52,975 bases of DNA, taken from contig NZ_PZJN01000003.1 of NCBI RefSeq assembly GCF_003206695.1, positions 1-52,975 of the forward strand, written 5' to 3'. Shown in pieces: positions 1 to 8,757 of this stretch (positions are counted from its first letter, which is position 1; every line of letters starts with the position of its first letter). The notes under the pieces were generated by a model that was not told the origin of the DNA, ran no database searches, and was given only the letters and a program-made list of their open reading frames with translations. The position numbers were made by a program, and so were the translations under genes. The DNA comes from Salinicola halophyticus. GTDB lineage: Bacteria > Pseudomonadota > Gammaproteobacteria > Pseudomonadales > Halomonadaceae.

Positions 1-65
1 TGGAGAGTCCCGGAGTGCCGGCCCACGGATGGCCGCCCCAATCATCGTCAGGCATCTATCCGAAA

Positions 66-92
66 CCCCAGCCAACAGGCTGGGGTTTTTTT
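66..92 (+). terminator. Rho-independent terminator of the gene left of the window
   Basis: An 8-bp perfect stem, CCCCAGCC (66-73) and GGCTGGGG (78-85), with loop AACA is followed by seven T. This is a textbook intrinsic terminator reading rightward, so it ends a transcript that begins before the window. It also shows that the open frame running through it cannot all be rlmM coding sequence. Confidence 0.9.
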
Positions 93-136
93 ATATCGGT
101 TTTTCAATAGATGAATGCCAGCACAGCGAGGCGATT

Positions 137-1210
137 GTGAATCAAGTGCCCAACGAATGGCTGTTATATTGTCGAGCGGGTTTCGAGCCCGACCTGGCTG
201 CTGAAGTCAGTGCGCGCGCGCACGAAGTGGATCAGTCTGGTGAAGTCGTGGCGGCTGATCCTGATAGCGGCTTCGTTCGCTGGCAGAGCGACGAATCCCA
301 ACCGGCTAATGGCATTCATCGTGCACTACCTTTGATGTCACTGGTCTTCGCGCGGCAATCGTTAGTGGCATTCGCGCCACTACATCTTTCGCGTGATGAT
401 CGCATTTCCGCGATCGTCGCACAGGTCAACGAGAGTGGCTGGAATTTCGAATCGATCTGGCACGAAACGCCCGACACCAATGACGGCAAGAGTCTGGGGC
501 GTCTGGCCAAATCCCTGAGTCGCCCTCTGGAAAGCGCTCTGAAGCGAGGTGGCGGTTTGCGCCGTAAGGCCGGTGGCCGTCGGCTACATCTTTTTTGGCT
601 ATCTGGTGACTCGGTTCAGATCGGAATGAGTTTTCCGGGTAATCGCAGCGAACATCCGGGCGGCGTACTGCGTCTTCGTCATCCCCATGATGCTCCTAGC
701 CGCTCGACGCTGAAGCTCGAGGAGGCGTGGCATACTTTCGTACCCAAGGATGCCTGGGACTCACGCCTGCACAATGGCATGCAGGCCGTGGACCTGGGTG
801 CCGCACCGGGTGGCTGGACTTATCAGTTGGTGCGTCGAGGAATGTTCGTCTACGCCATCGATAACGGACCCATGGCGCCGGCATTGATGGCGACGGGTCA
901 AGTCGAACATCTGCGTGAGGATGGCTTCGTCTGGGAGCCACCTTATCGCCTGGACTGGCTGGTCTGTGACATCGTCGACAAACCCATGCGCGTGATCGAC
1001 ATGGTCGAGCGGTGGCTGATCAAGCGCTGGTGCCGTGAAGCGATCTTCAATCTGAAGTTGCCGATGAAGAAGCGCTGGGAAGAGGTAAGACGTTGCCTGA
1101 CGCGACTCGAGGTGACGCTGAAGGCGCATGGCGTGGCGGCTACCATTGCCTGTCGTCATCTGTATCATGATCGTGAAGAAGTTACCGTCCATGTTCGTCT
1201 GGATGGATAG
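137..1210 (+). CDS. rlmM: 23S rRNA 2'-O-ribose methyltransferase RlmM
   Basis: This is the SAM-dependent enzyme that methylates the 2'-OH of C2498 in 23S rRNA, acting in the cytoplasm on ribosome precursors. The N-terminal THUMP-like part is followed by a Rossmann methyltransferase domain with the SAM motif DLGAAPGG at about residues 219-226, the acidic LVCDIVDKP segment, and the conserved NLKLPMKKRW segment near 305, which carries a lysine of the K-D-K-E active-site set. The frame is open back to base 29, but that extension crosses a terminator. A GAGG five bases before GTG 137 gives a 357-residue protein, the usual family length. GTG 146 is a less likely alternative. tusA follows 38 bases downstream on the same strand and may be cotranscribed. 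Confidence 0.93.
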   Translation: MNQVPNEWLLYCRAGFEPDLAAEVSARAHEVDQSGEVVAADPDSGFVRWQSDESQPANGIHRALPLMSLVFARQSLVAFAPLHLSRDDRISAIVAQVNESGWNFESIWHETPDTNDGKSLGRLAKSLSRPLESALKRGGGLRRKAGGRRLHLFWLSGDSVQIGMSFPGNRSEHPGGVLRLRHPHDAPSRSTLKLEEAWHTFVPKDAWDSRLHNGMQAVDLGAAPGGWTYQLVRRGMFVYAIDNGPMAPALMATGQVEHLREDGFVWEPPYRLDWLVCDIVDKPMRVIDMVERWLIKRWCREAIFNLKLPMKKRWEEVRRCLTRLEVTLKAHGVAATIACRHLYHDREEVTVHVRLDG

Positions 1211-1248
1211 ACAGAACGGATCAAGACGATGGATTGTGCGAGGCTACC

Positions 1249-1491
1249 ATGAACGATACTGCAACCCCGCAGGGCGAGACCCTGGATACTCGCGGGCTCT
1301 ATTGCCCGGAGCCGATCATGCTGATGCACAACAAGGTTCGTGACATGGCCGCCGGCGATATCCTGAATGTCATCGCGACGGATCCTGCTACCACACGCGA
1401 TATCCCCCAGTTCTGCCATTTCCTGGGTCACGAGTTGATCGAGCAGACTCAGGAGGGCGCGGAGTACCGCTATCGCATCCAGTTAGGATGA
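1249..1491 (+). CDS. tusA: Sulfur carrier protein TusA
   Basis: TusA is a small sulfur-relay protein. Its persulfide-carrying cysteine receives sulfur from IscS and passes it toward TusBCD/MnmA for 2-thiouridine in tRNA. The translation is 80 residues and contains the signature LYCPEPIM with Cys19, the same position as in the E. coli protein, followed by the short two-layer alpha/beta fold typical of the family. A TTG 15 bases upstream is open in frame, but GAGG six bases before ATG 1249 fixes the start. It sits just downstream of rlmM on the same strand and converges with the next gene, with only about 21 bases between their stops. Confidence 0.93.
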   Translation: MNDTATPQGETLDTRGLYCPEPIMLMHNKVRDMAAGDILNVIATDPATTRDIPQFCHFLGHELIEQTQEGAEYRYRIQLG

Positions 1492-1512
1492 AATAGCGGC
1501 TGTCCGTCGGGA

Positions 1513-2208
1513 TCAATTACCCGTTGCGACCATCAGCGCCAGCGCCTCGAGAGTATCCGGATCTTCGTTTCGGATTCCATTGGCGATATTGCGCTGAAAG
1601 AAGTAAAGCGTGCGGTGTCGGCTGCGCCCAGGGTAGAGACAGTCGTCGCCGGCCAGAACCGGCAGTGTCGTGACCTGAGCGTCATCGACCAGCATCGCAT
1701 CGACGTTGCCGTTGCTGTAGAGATACCAGCCGAAGATCTGCTTGAGCTGCCAGGGCCGGCCGTCTTCGTCCATACAGAGCGCGTGAGTGCCCTGGGTCTC
1801 AGGCAACTGCTGCGTCAACGAGATGTCCTCAGTCTCTTCATAATCGAAGTACGCCGCCGCGTGTTCCAGCTCGGCGATCTTGTGCTCGGGGGCATCATGG
1901 AATATTTCATGAGTCTCGGGATCCCGATAGCCTACGAAGTGACCGTATTCAGGATCGTCCAGCTCATGACAGGGCGCCAACGACTCCATCCACGGCACCA
2001 GGCCGACGACCTCGTTATCCTCACGCAAACCCCACGCCAGCAATGGCATGCCATAGAGCGTATCGGGGTCCGAGCCGAGATAGTAAAGCATTTCCAGACC
2101 ATCGAGTTCGGGCGATAGCCGGACCAACCGCTTCCTGGCTCTCAGCCGGTGCCTCATGGTTTCCAGATCAATGATCTGCGCAGATCGAGGGGAAAGTGGG
2201 ACGCCCAT
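1513..2208 (-). CDS. Conserved hypothetical acidic protein, unknown function
   Basis: I do not recognise this 231-residue protein. It is acidic and aromatic-rich, has no signal peptide or membrane segment, and carries no motif I can name. Features visible in order are a basic N-terminal stretch (HRLRARKRLVRL), a region rich in DP/DE turns, and a C-terminal aromatic segment (RHRTLYFFQRNIANGI). A frame-open start seven codons upstream lacks a ribosome-binding site, whereas AGGAGGG five bases before the ATG at 2208 is nearly ideal, so I chose it. The gene lies 93 bases downstream of the MATE exporter on the same strand and could be read from its promoter. It is probably a lineage-restricted cytoplasmic protein. 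Confidence 0.7.
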   Translation of the reverse strand: MGVPLSPRSAQIIDLETMRHRLRARKRLVRLSPELDGLEMLYYLGSDPDTLYGMPLLAWGLREDNEVVGLVPWMESLAPCHELDDPEYGHFVGYRDPETHEIFHDAPEHKIAELEHAAAYFDYEETEDISLTQQLPETQGTHALCMDEDGRPWQLKQIFGWYLYSNGNVDAMLVDDAQVTTLPVLAGDDCLYPGRSRHRTLYFFQRNIANGIRNEDPDTLEALALMVATGN

Positions 2209-2301
2209 GACTACCCTCCTGGTCGGCATTGTCTCGGCTTGAGGCCTGCTGCCAGTATTAGCATAGCCACAAAGGACCTGTTAAGCCCTCGGGCGATCTC
2301 A

Positions 2302-3738
2302 TTAGTGATAATTTGCGCTTTTTGCCTGGCAGCGCCGACTGACGCGCCAGAGCCGCCAGGCCAGAAGCGTTGCCGCTGATGTCAGACCGGCGTTGAGGCC
2401 GATCCAGTATCCATAGATGCCGAGGGCGTCGAACATGCCGTCCAGGCCGCGGCCGATTAGATGGCCGCAGCCCAGGCCAACGAACCAGTAAGAAAAAAGC
2501 GTGATCCCCATGACCACGCGGGTGTCCTTGTAACCCCGTAGAGCGCCAGCGAGATTGACCTGAAGCGAATCCGAAATCTGGAACAGCATCGCCAGTAGAA
2601 TTAACGACATCGCCAGGGTCTGGACCTCAATATTCCCCGTATAGAGTGTTACGACGGGCTTCGCCAATAGCCAGATCAGCGCGCTATTGAGCAGGGCCAG
2701 GACAAAACCCACGCCGGTACCGTTCCAGGCAACGAAACGGGCTTCGGCAAGATTGCCGGCGCCCAGTCGGTTGCTCACTCGAACGGTCAGCGCCATGCTC
2801 AGCGACAGCGGCAGCATGAACAGGATCGAAGTCACATTGAGTGCAATCTGGTGGGCGGCTACCGTGATTTCGCCGAGATAGGCGACGAGCAGGGTGATCA
2901 CGGTGAACAGCGTGACTTCGAAGAAAATGGCCAGGCCAATCGGCAGACCGATATACGTGAGCTCGGCAATATCTCGCCAGCGCGGCGGCGTCGGTGCTTC
3001 CCACAGCACCACCGGCGCGTAGGCGCGGCTGCGAGTCGTGTACCAGACCATGCCCAGGCACATGGCCCACATCGAGACGGCGGTTGCGATCCCGCAGCCA
3101 AACGCACCCAGGGCGGGCAGCTGCTGCAGGAAGAGAGGCGTCTCGCTGCCAAACAGGCCGACCAGGCCGGGACCGCCATAGATCAACAGGAAATTGCCGG
3201 GGATATTGACCGCAAGGCCCACCAAGCTCATCCACAGCGAAGGCCGGGTGTGGTGCATGCCGTCGGAGAACGCCCGGAGGGCCTGGTAGAACGCGACGGC
3301 CGGAATCCCGAAGGCCACTGCCTTGAGATAGTCGGTTGCGAGGCTCGCGACCTCGGCCGGAATCTCCATCAATTGAAAAATGGCCTTGGCCCCCAGCGTC
3401 ATCGCCAGAGCACTGAGACAGCCCAGGACCAGCGCGACCCACAGCGCTTGATGAACCTTGCCGCGGACTTGATCGAAGCGTCCGGCGCCCGCTTGCTGGG
3501 CCACGATGGGCGTGACGCCCATGAGGGTGCCCGTCATCAACAGCATCAGCGGTACCCACAGACTGGCACCGACGGAAACCGCCGCCAGATCGGTGGCGCT
3601 CGCTCGACCGGACATGATGACGTCCGACGCGCTCATGCCGGCCTGTGCCAATTGCGCACCGCAGATCGGCAGGGCCAGGCGCACCAGGCTACGGGTTTCT
3701 ACCCGGCAGCGGTGAAGCCGGTTGGCGGTCGACGACAT
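2302..3738 (-). CDS. MATE family multidrug/Na+ antiporter (NorM-type)
   Basis: This 478-residue inner-membrane exporter of the MATE superfamily normally expels cationic drugs and dyes in exchange for Na+ or H+. About twelve hydrophobic segments are visible. The N-terminal repeat begins with LALPICGAQLAQAGMSASDVIMSG, shown here as LALPICGAQLAQ then SDVIMSG, the segment where NorM proteins carry their conserved P and D residues. The protein is full length for NorM (about 450-480). AAGGAG six bases before ATG 3738 supports the start. The hypothetical gene at 1513-2208 follows on the same strand. Substrate specificity cannot be read from sequence. Confidence 0.9.
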   Translation of the reverse strand: MSSTANRLHRCRVETRSLVRLALPICGAQLAQAGMSASDVIMSGRASATDLAAVSVGASLWVPLMLLMTGTLMGVTPIVAQQAGAGRFDQVRGKVHQALWVALVLGCLSALAMTLGAKAIFQLMEIPAEVASLATDYLKAVAFGIPAVAFYQALRAFSDGMHHTRPSLWMSLVGLAVNIPGNFLLIYGGPGLVGLFGSETPLFLQQLPALGAFGCGIATAVSMWAMCLGMVWYTTRSRAYAPVVLWEAPTPPRWRDIAELTYIGLPIGLAIFFEVTLFTVITLLVAYLGEITVAAHQIALNVTSILFMLPLSLSMALTVRVSNRLGAGNLAEARFVAWNGTGVGFVLALLNSALIWLLAKPVVTLYTGNIEVQTLAMSLILLAMLFQISDSLQVNLAGALRGYKDTRVVMGITLFSYWFVGLGCGHLIGRGLDGMFDALGIYGYWIGLNAGLTSAATLLAWRLWRVSRRCQAKSANYH

Positions 3739-3821
3739 GAAGCGCTCCTTGACCGAACGGACAGGGCGGCGATTCTAGCAGGAGTCGAGAGCCGGCGCTC
3801 GGCGAGACCCCTGAACTTACG

Positions 3822-3827
3822 TATACT
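3822..3827 (+). promoter_or_regulatory. Candidate -10 element for epmC
   Basis: TATACT matches the sigma70 -10 consensus at five of six positions and lies 23 bases before the epmC ATG, which would give a very short leader. No convincing -35 is seen at the right spacing, so this is tentative. Confidence 0.3.
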
Positions 3828-3850
3828 CCGTCGCATTTTCGGAGATGTTG

Positions 3851-4504
3851 ATGACTCACGATATCGAAGACCTAATTGCCCTGTTCGACGGCGTGTTCGC
3901 GCCCAGCTATCGCACGCGGCTGGTTATCGGTGGCGACGAACCTATCTACCTGCCGGCCGATGCCGAACACGCGTTTCACCGCATCGTGTTTGCCCACGGC
4001 TTTTTCGCCAGTGCGCTGCACGAGGTCAGCCACTGGTGTATTGCCGGCGAGTCACGTCGGCAGCAGGAGGATTATGGCTACTGGTATGAACCGGACGGAC
4101 GAGACGCCGGGCGTCAGGCGGATTTCGAACGTGTCGAAATTGCGCCTCAGGCACTCGAGTCGCTATTCAGCGAGGCCTGTGGCAAGCCGTTTCAGGTCAG
4201 CGTCGACAATCTCGATGGTGTCGAGGTGGACCGCCGAGCATTCAGCGTGAAAGTGGCCGCGCGCGCGAGGCGCTATCGCAGCGAAGGCATACCATTGCGA
4301 GCGCAGGCGCTCATCGACGCGCTGGAGGTTTTCTACGCGACAGAGGGTGATTCGACAAAGGGTGGTGTGACAAAGGGCGATGCGACAGAAGGTGATTCGA
4401 CAGGCCAAGCACTCGAGAAAGCCGTCGCCGCCGGGCGGCGACGGCTCGAGGCGGGTAGCGCTACTCGTCCTGCTGCACGAGCCGCTGATGTAGATACAGC
4501 ATGA
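3851..4504 (+). CDS. epmC: Elongation factor P hydroxylase EpmC
   Basis: EpmC (YfcM) hydroxylates the modified lysine of elongation factor P, the last step after EpmB/EpmA beta-lysylation, which helps ribosomes through polyproline. The sequence follows E. coli EpmC closely, including DEPIYLPADAEHAFHRIVF and the metal-site motif HEVSHWCIAG with His57, Glu58 and His61. GGAG six bases before ATG 3851 decides the start; the ATG at 3845 abuts it. The conserved body ends near residue 165. After that comes a run of 5-residue repeats (TEGDS/TKGGV/TKGDA) encoded by 15-bp DNA repeats, and a basic tail. At 217 residues it is about 35 longer than the E. coli protein, and its last 44 bases overlap the 3' end of the convergent gene. 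Confidence 0.92.
   Translation: MTHDIEDLIALFDGVFAPSYRTRLVIGGDEPIYLPADAEHAFHRIVFAHGFFASALHEVSHWCIAGESRRQQEDYGYWYEPDGRDAGRQADFERVEIAPQALESLFSEACGKPFQVSVDNLDGVEVDRRAFSVKVAARARRYRSEGIPLRAQALIDALEVFYATEGDSTKGGVTKGDATEGDSTGQALEKAVAAGRRRLEAGSATRPAARAADVDTA
4337..4405 (+). repeat. 15-bp tandem repeat inside the epmC tail
   Basis: Four complete and one partial degenerate 15-bp units start at 4337, 4352, 4367, 4382 and 4397, each of the form (g/t)cgacaRaRggtgRt. They encode five-residue units (x-T-E/K-G-D/G) after the conserved EpmC domain. In-frame copy-number change would alter only the length of a disordered tail. Confidence 0.85.
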
Positions 4505-4943
4505 CCTGAACTTCATGCTCCGGACGCATGGGCTCGAGACCCATTTCGCCGAAGAGCTCGCTGCGGGCGCGGGACCATTCGCCGGCATCGAGCTCGGGAT
4601 AGAGATTCGCCGCCGGGGCCAACTCCACGAATGGATCGACGCCGAAGTCATCGAACATCAACGACAGCGCCGCTTCATCGTCCTGAACGCCGGCGGTGTA
4701 GAGCGTCTCGCTGAAGTGATCGTTTTCCAGCTCTCGGATAACGTCCAGCGGACTGATTCCGAGATGGCGGAGCTCGTCGAGATCATAACCGCCGAGCGAC
4801 AGCAGCTCATCTTTCAGCCATTCGTCGTCAGGCTGAATCAGGGTGTTCTTGATCTGGCCGTTGGGCAGCGCCCAGGCGATGGCCAATGGCAGCGAATTGT
4901 CGCCGCCCGTTTCTATTGCGATGAATCCCGGATAGTCCGTCAT
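4461..4943 (-). CDS. Unknown acidic protein coupled to tatD, possible degenerate DEDD exonuclease
   Basis: This 160-residue acidic protein is not one I recognise with confidence. Its N-terminus, FIAIETGG at residues 7-14, resembles the ExoI motif of DEDD/DnaQ-type exonucleases (usually xDxETTG), but the first catalytic aspartate is replaced by alanine, and no clear ExoII or ExoIII motif follows. If related, it is probably inactive. The ATG at 4943 overlaps the tatD TGA by four bases (ATGA), so the two are translationally coupled. A longer in-frame extension upstream lies wholly inside tatD and is not credible. Its 3' end overlaps the end of epmC on the other strand by 44 bases. Coupling to tatD suggests a nucleic-acid role, but that is inference. 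Confidence 0.65.
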   Translation of the reverse strand: MTDYPGFIAIETGGDNSLPLAIAWALPNGQIKNTLIQPDDEWLKDELLSLGGYDLDELRHLGISPLDVIRELENDHFSETLYTAGVQDDEAALSLMFDDFGVDPFVELAPAANLYPELDAGEWSRARSELFGEMGLEPMRPEHEVQVMLYLHQRLVQQDE

Positions 4944-5815
4944 TTGCCAGCGTCCTCCTCGAGCCGAAAGAAACGCTTGGCCGTGAGCGTGGTTTGTTGT
5001 GCCAGCTCGGCTTCGCTTTCGCCGCGCCAGTAAGCCAGTTCTCTCACTATCCAAGGTAGCAGAGCCGGCTCGTGGCGGCGTCCCTTGATTTTCGCCGGCA
5101 GATTTCTTGGCAGCAGGTAGGGGCAGTCGGTTTCCACCATCAAACGCTCGACGGGGATATCTGCGACGAATTCGCGAAGATGATGGCCTCGGCGTTCGTC
5201 GCTCAGCCAGCCGGTCTGGCCGATGTGCAGATCCAGGTCCAGGTAGCCGTGAAGCGTTGCGCGATCACCGGTGAAACAGTGCACGACGGCGTCGCTCAGT
5301 CGATCGCGCCACTCGTGCAGCATCTCCAGCATCCGGCGCCCCGCGTCACGCTCATGCAGAAACACGGGCAAGCCGGTTTCCGCTGCCAGAGCCAGTTGCG
5401 CTTCCAAGGCGCGCTCCTGATCCGCGCGAGGTGAAAAGTCACGATGAAAATCGAGCCCGCATTCCCCCACGGCGACCACGACTTTCTGCTGGTGCAGTTC
5501 GCGCATGGCATGTTCCAGATCCAGGTTCCAGTCGGATGCATGGTGAGGATGCAGACCGGCCGTCGCATGTAGACTCGCAAACCGCGTCGCCAGTTCGGCT
5601 GCCCGTGTCGCCCCTTCGAGATCGGCGCCGGTAACCACCAGGGACCGGACGTTGGCATCTGCCGCCCGAGCCAGCGTGGCTTCGAGATCCTGGGCAAAGC
5701 TTTCATGGGTCAGATTGGCGCCGATGTCCACCAGCGGTGCCGGCGATGTGATGCGCAGCGCCTCCGGTAGAGGAGAGTCGCCGTGAATAGATTCGTGCTG
5801 GGGCGTGTCGCTCAC
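4940..5815 (-). CDS. tatD: TatD family metal-dependent 3'-5' exonuclease
   Basis: TatD is a TIM-barrel metallo-hydrolase that degrades single-stranded DNA and RNA 3'-5' and is linked to repair of oxidative damage. Family motifs appear in order: VDIGANLTHESF (about 29-40), GLHPHHA, VGECGLDFHRDFS with the metal-binding Glu, FLHERDA, HCFTGD, and ETDCPYLLPRN with the catalytic Asp near residue 228. DIGxNL places it with TatD proper rather than YcfH/YjjV. It has about 27 residues before the barrel that E. coli TatD lacks. The GTG at 5815 has AAGGAG six bases upstream, so the extension looks genuine. The next gene starts within its stop codon. Confidence 0.9.
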   Translation of the reverse strand: MSDTPQHESIHGDSPLPEALRITSPAPLVDIGANLTHESFAQDLEATLARAADANVRSLVVTGADLEGATRAAELATRFASLHATAGLHPHHASDWNLDLEHAMRELHQQKVVVAVGECGLDFHRDFSPRADQERALEAQLALAAETGLPVFLHERDAGRRMLEMLHEWRDRLSDAVVHCFTGDRATLHGYLDLDLHIGQTGWLSDERRGHHLREFVADIPVERLMVETDCPYLLPRNLPAKIKGRRHEPALLPWIVRELAYWRGESEAELAQQTTLTAKRFFRLEEDAGK

Positions 5816-6077
5816 GCGGCACTCCTTTCATTCGAGGAAAAAAGTCGGAGCACATTGTAAAGCGCCGAAGCGTCGGGGCGAAGCGCAGTCCAATCCATTT
5901 CGGCGAGAGTGGGCTGACAAGGTACAATGCCGCACAGGAAACACGTTCGGCTCGACAATGGTTCGACAGGATCAGTGTCCACAATATCCAGTGTCGCCAA
6001 GACACGTGTCAGCACGGTACAGGTTCTGCACGCCATACCGTCAGTTATTTCGAAGACTCACGAACGCGAGGTCCTAC

Positions 6078-8003
6078 GTGGCTCTGCTACGCCTTGAACA
6101 ACTGCAACTCGCCTACGGGCATCATACGCTTTTCGACGGCGCCGATCTGGTGATCGAGAAGGGCGAGCGCCTGGCGCTGGTCGGGCGCAACGGCACCGGC
6201 AAGTCGACCTTGATGAAATTGATCGCGGGCGAAAATCAGGCCGACGATGGCCATATCTGGCGGGCCCCGGGGCTCAAGATTGGTGTCCTCGAGCAGACGC
6301 TGCCGGACGCGGATGAGGCAACGATCTTCGAAGTCGTTGCTCAGGGGCTTCCCGAGACCGGGGCGCTGCTGGCCGAGTATCATCGCCTGGTAGCGTCGGC
6401 CGATCCCGACATGCGACGTCTGGAGACGCTGCAGACACGGCTGGAATCGCAGGATGGCTGGTCGTTCCACCAACGTATCGATACGGTGCTGACCCGGCTG
6501 GGGCTGCCCGCCGACGCGATGATGAGTGGTTTGTCCGGCGGCTGGCGTCGGCGAGTGGCGCTGGCGAGGGCCATGGTTGCCGGCCCCGACCTGTTGCTAC
6601 TTGATGAGCCGACCAACCATCTCGATATCGACACCATCACCTGGCTCGAAGAGCAGCTGCTGGCGTTCGATGGTGCCGTGCTGTTCATTACTCACGACCG
6701 TGCCTTTCTCTCCAAGCTGGCGACGGCGATCCTCGAACTCGACCGCGGACGCCTGGGCCGCTATCCCGGCGATTATCCGACCTATCAGGCGCAGAAGGCC
6801 CATGAACTCGAGGTCGAAGCGCGTGAGCGTGCCGAGTTCGACAAGAAACTGGCCCAGGAAGAGACCTGGATCCGGCAGGGCATCAAGGCCCGCCGGACGC
6901 GTAACGAAGGGCGCGTGCGAGCGCTGGAGAAGATGCGCAGTGAACGCTCCCAGCGACGCGAGCGCCAGGGCAAGGCCTCGTTCCAGGTGGACGGCGGCGA
7001 GCGTAGCGGCAAGCGCGTCGTCGAGCTGAAAGACGTCACGCAGTACTACGCGGACGCCTGCATCATCCGTGATCTCTCCCTGGAGATTCAGCGCGGCGAT
7101 CGTATCGGTCTGATCGGGCGCAATGGCGCCGGCAAGACCACACTGCTCAAAATTCTGCTGGGAGAACTCGCGCCGAGTGAAGGCAGCGTGCAGATGGGGA
7201 CCAATCTTTCGGTCGCCTATTTCGACCAGCTACGCGCCGGGCTCGAGTTGAACAAGAGCGTCTACGACAACGTGGCCCAGGGCAGCGACAAGGTCACCGT
7301 TGCGGGCAAGGACAAGCACGTCATCAGCTATCTGCAGGATTTCCTGTTCACGCCCGAACGCGCCCGCCAGCCGGTCAAGGCGCTGTCCGGCGGCGAGTCC
7401 AATCGCTTGCTGCTGGCCAAACTGTTCACGCAACCCGCCAATGTGCTGGTACTCGATGAGCCGACCAACGATCTCGACGTAGAGACTCTGGAGCTGCTGG
7501 AAGAGCTGCTGATCGATTTCGAGGGCACCTTGCTGCTGGTCTCGCATGACCGGGCATTCATGGACAACGTGGTCACCGACGTACTGGCGTTCGAGGGTGA
7601 CGGCATCGTCCGGAGCTACGTCGGCGGATATACCGACTGGGTGCGGCAGGGTGGACGCTTGCCGCCTGCGCCATGGGAGTTGGCCGAAGCGCGCAAGGCA
7701 CAGGAAAAACTGGCCGAACGGCAGGCGGCATCGACCCAGCCAGCGAAGAACGATGTCGACAAGCGCCGTCAGAAGCTGTCCTACAAGCTGCAGCGTGAGC
7801 TGGATACGTTACCGGCGACGATCGAGTCGCTGGAAAGCCAGATCGCAACCTACGAAAGTCAGATGGGCGCGCCGGATTTCTATCAACAGGACAGCGAGAC
7901 CGTCGCCGCTGCGATCGACGCGTTGTCGGAAACCCAAGCCAAGCTGGACCGGGCGATGGAGCGCTGGATGGAGCTGGAGGCAATGGCCGAAGGCGAGGGT
8001 TAG
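6078..8003 (+). CDS. uup: ABC-F ATPase Uup
   Basis: Uup is a cytoplasmic ABC-F protein with two ATPase domains, no membrane segments and a C-terminal DNA-binding coiled coil. It acts on ribosomes and is linked to transposon excision and branched-DNA processing. Two Walker A motifs are visible, GRNGTGKST (about 36-44) and GRNGAGKTT (about 347), with two LSGG signatures (about 152 and 436). The linker LAQEETWIRQGIKARRTRNE is almost identical to E. coli Uup, as is the C-terminal segment KLSYKLQRELDTLP (from about 566). The frame is open for 91 codons upstream, but GAGG six bases before GTG 6078 and alignment to Uup set the start; length is 641. It is divergent from tatD across a 262-base spacer with no other gene. 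Confidence 0.93.
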   Translation: MALLRLEQLQLAYGHHTLFDGADLVIEKGERLALVGRNGTGKSTLMKLIAGENQADDGHIWRAPGLKIGVLEQTLPDADEATIFEVVAQGLPETGALLAEYHRLVASADPDMRRLETLQTRLESQDGWSFHQRIDTVLTRLGLPADAMMSGLSGGWRRRVALARAMVAGPDLLLLDEPTNHLDIDTITWLEEQLLAFDGAVLFITHDRAFLSKLATAILELDRGRLGRYPGDYPTYQAQKAHELEVEARERAEFDKKLAQEETWIRQGIKARRTRNEGRVRALEKMRSERSQRRERQGKASFQVDGGERSGKRVVELKDVTQYYADACIIRDLSLEIQRGDRIGLIGRNGAGKTTLLKILLGELAPSEGSVQMGTNLSVAYFDQLRAGLELNKSVYDNVAQGSDKVTVAGKDKHVISYLQDFLFTPERARQPVKALSGGESNRLLLAKLFTQPANVLVLDEPTNDLDVETLELLEELLIDFEGTLLLVSHDRAFMDNVVTDVLAFEGDGIVRSYVGGYTDWVRQGGRLPPAPWELAEARKAQEKLAERQAASTQPAKNDVDKRRQKLSYKLQRELDTLPATIESLESQIATYESQMGAPDFYQQDSETVAAAIDALSETQAKLDRAMERWMELEAMAEGEG

Positions 8004-8020
8004 CATCCGCGAGGTCGTCG

Positions 8021-8058
8021 CTGGCTTCCTGTCCTTCCCAAGGCGGACAGGAAGCCAG
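8021..8058. terminator. Long hairpin between convergent uup and uspA-like gene
   Basis: A perfect 14-bp inverted repeat, CTGGCTTCCTGTCC (8021-8034) and its complement (8045-8058), with a 10-base loop fills the 64-base gap between two convergent genes. There is no strong T tract on either strand, so it may act as a bidirectional transcript end or RNA-stabilising stem. Confidence 0.65.
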
Positions 8059-8067
8059 CTTGAGGGG

Positions 8068-8523
8068 TTATTCCTCGGTCTCTCCGTCCTTGCCGACGCG
8101 AACCGCCAGGACATCGCACTCGGCACCATGCAGCACGCCGGTCGAGGTCGATCCCAGCAGCAGGGCAAAGCCGTGCCGACCATGAGAGCCGACGACGATC
8201 AGGTCGACATTCTGGTCCTTGGCGAAACGCTGAATTTCGGTATCCGGCATTCCCACCACGATATGCTGGTCTTCACGGGGGATATCGTAAGGGTCGGAAA
8301 TATCGGCCAGTCGCTGTGTCGCATGTTCGTCGAGCTGGTCCTGGATGCTCGTAAGATCCATCGGGATATCTCCGCCGTAAGCGAACCCGAGGGGCTCCAG
8401 CGTATGGATGATCGAGAGCTTGGCCTGGTTCCGACGTGCGATGGGAATCGCCCGCTCCAGGACCTTGTGCGAATCCTTGGTCAGATCCACGGCAACCAGC
8501 ACGTGATGGTATTCGTTGCTCAT
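8068..8523 (-). CDS. Universal stress protein, UspA family
   Basis: This 151-residue protein is a single-domain UspA family member, a cytoplasmic Rossmann-like protein made under starvation or stress. The N-terminal strand HVLVAVDLTKDS is typical, and the ATP-binding signature G-2x-G-9x-G-S/T is present in VVGSHGRHGFALLLGSTS near residues 115-130, so nucleotide binding is likely. GGGGG eight bases before ATG 8523 supports this start over an in-frame ATG ten codons upstream. It stands alone, convergent with uup, behind a 234-base spacer shared with a divergent gene. The specific physiological role is not visible. Confidence 0.9.
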   Translation of the reverse strand: MSNEYHHVLVAVDLTKDSHKVLERAIPIARRNQAKLSIIHTLEPLGFAYGGDIPMDLTSIQDQLDEHATQRLADISDPYDIPREDQHIVVGMPDTEIQRFAKDQNVDLIVVGSHGRHGFALLLGSTSTGVLHGAECDVLAVRVGKDGETEE

Positions 8524-8757
8524 CGGGTAATCCCCCGTTCGGCGAATGAACATGGATAACTGTAAGCGCGCCTCATGAACGGCACAACGCTCTTTTCATC
8601 AACGGCCTGCGGTCAGGCGCGCCACGATCATCAACCATGCATCTTCACGACGCAACGCAATGTAACCGTCAATCGGTAGAATAAAGGTTCATACCTTGGT
8701 CGTAATGCAGGGCTCTCAGACGGCAGAGCCTTCGGCCGCAAAAGGAGTAGAGACACT

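Noticed and set aside
1-28. 3' end of a tRNA or small RNA at the left edge
   Set aside because: The strong terminator at 66-92 shows that something transcribed ends here, but the visible bases do not form a T arm or CCA end that I can support.
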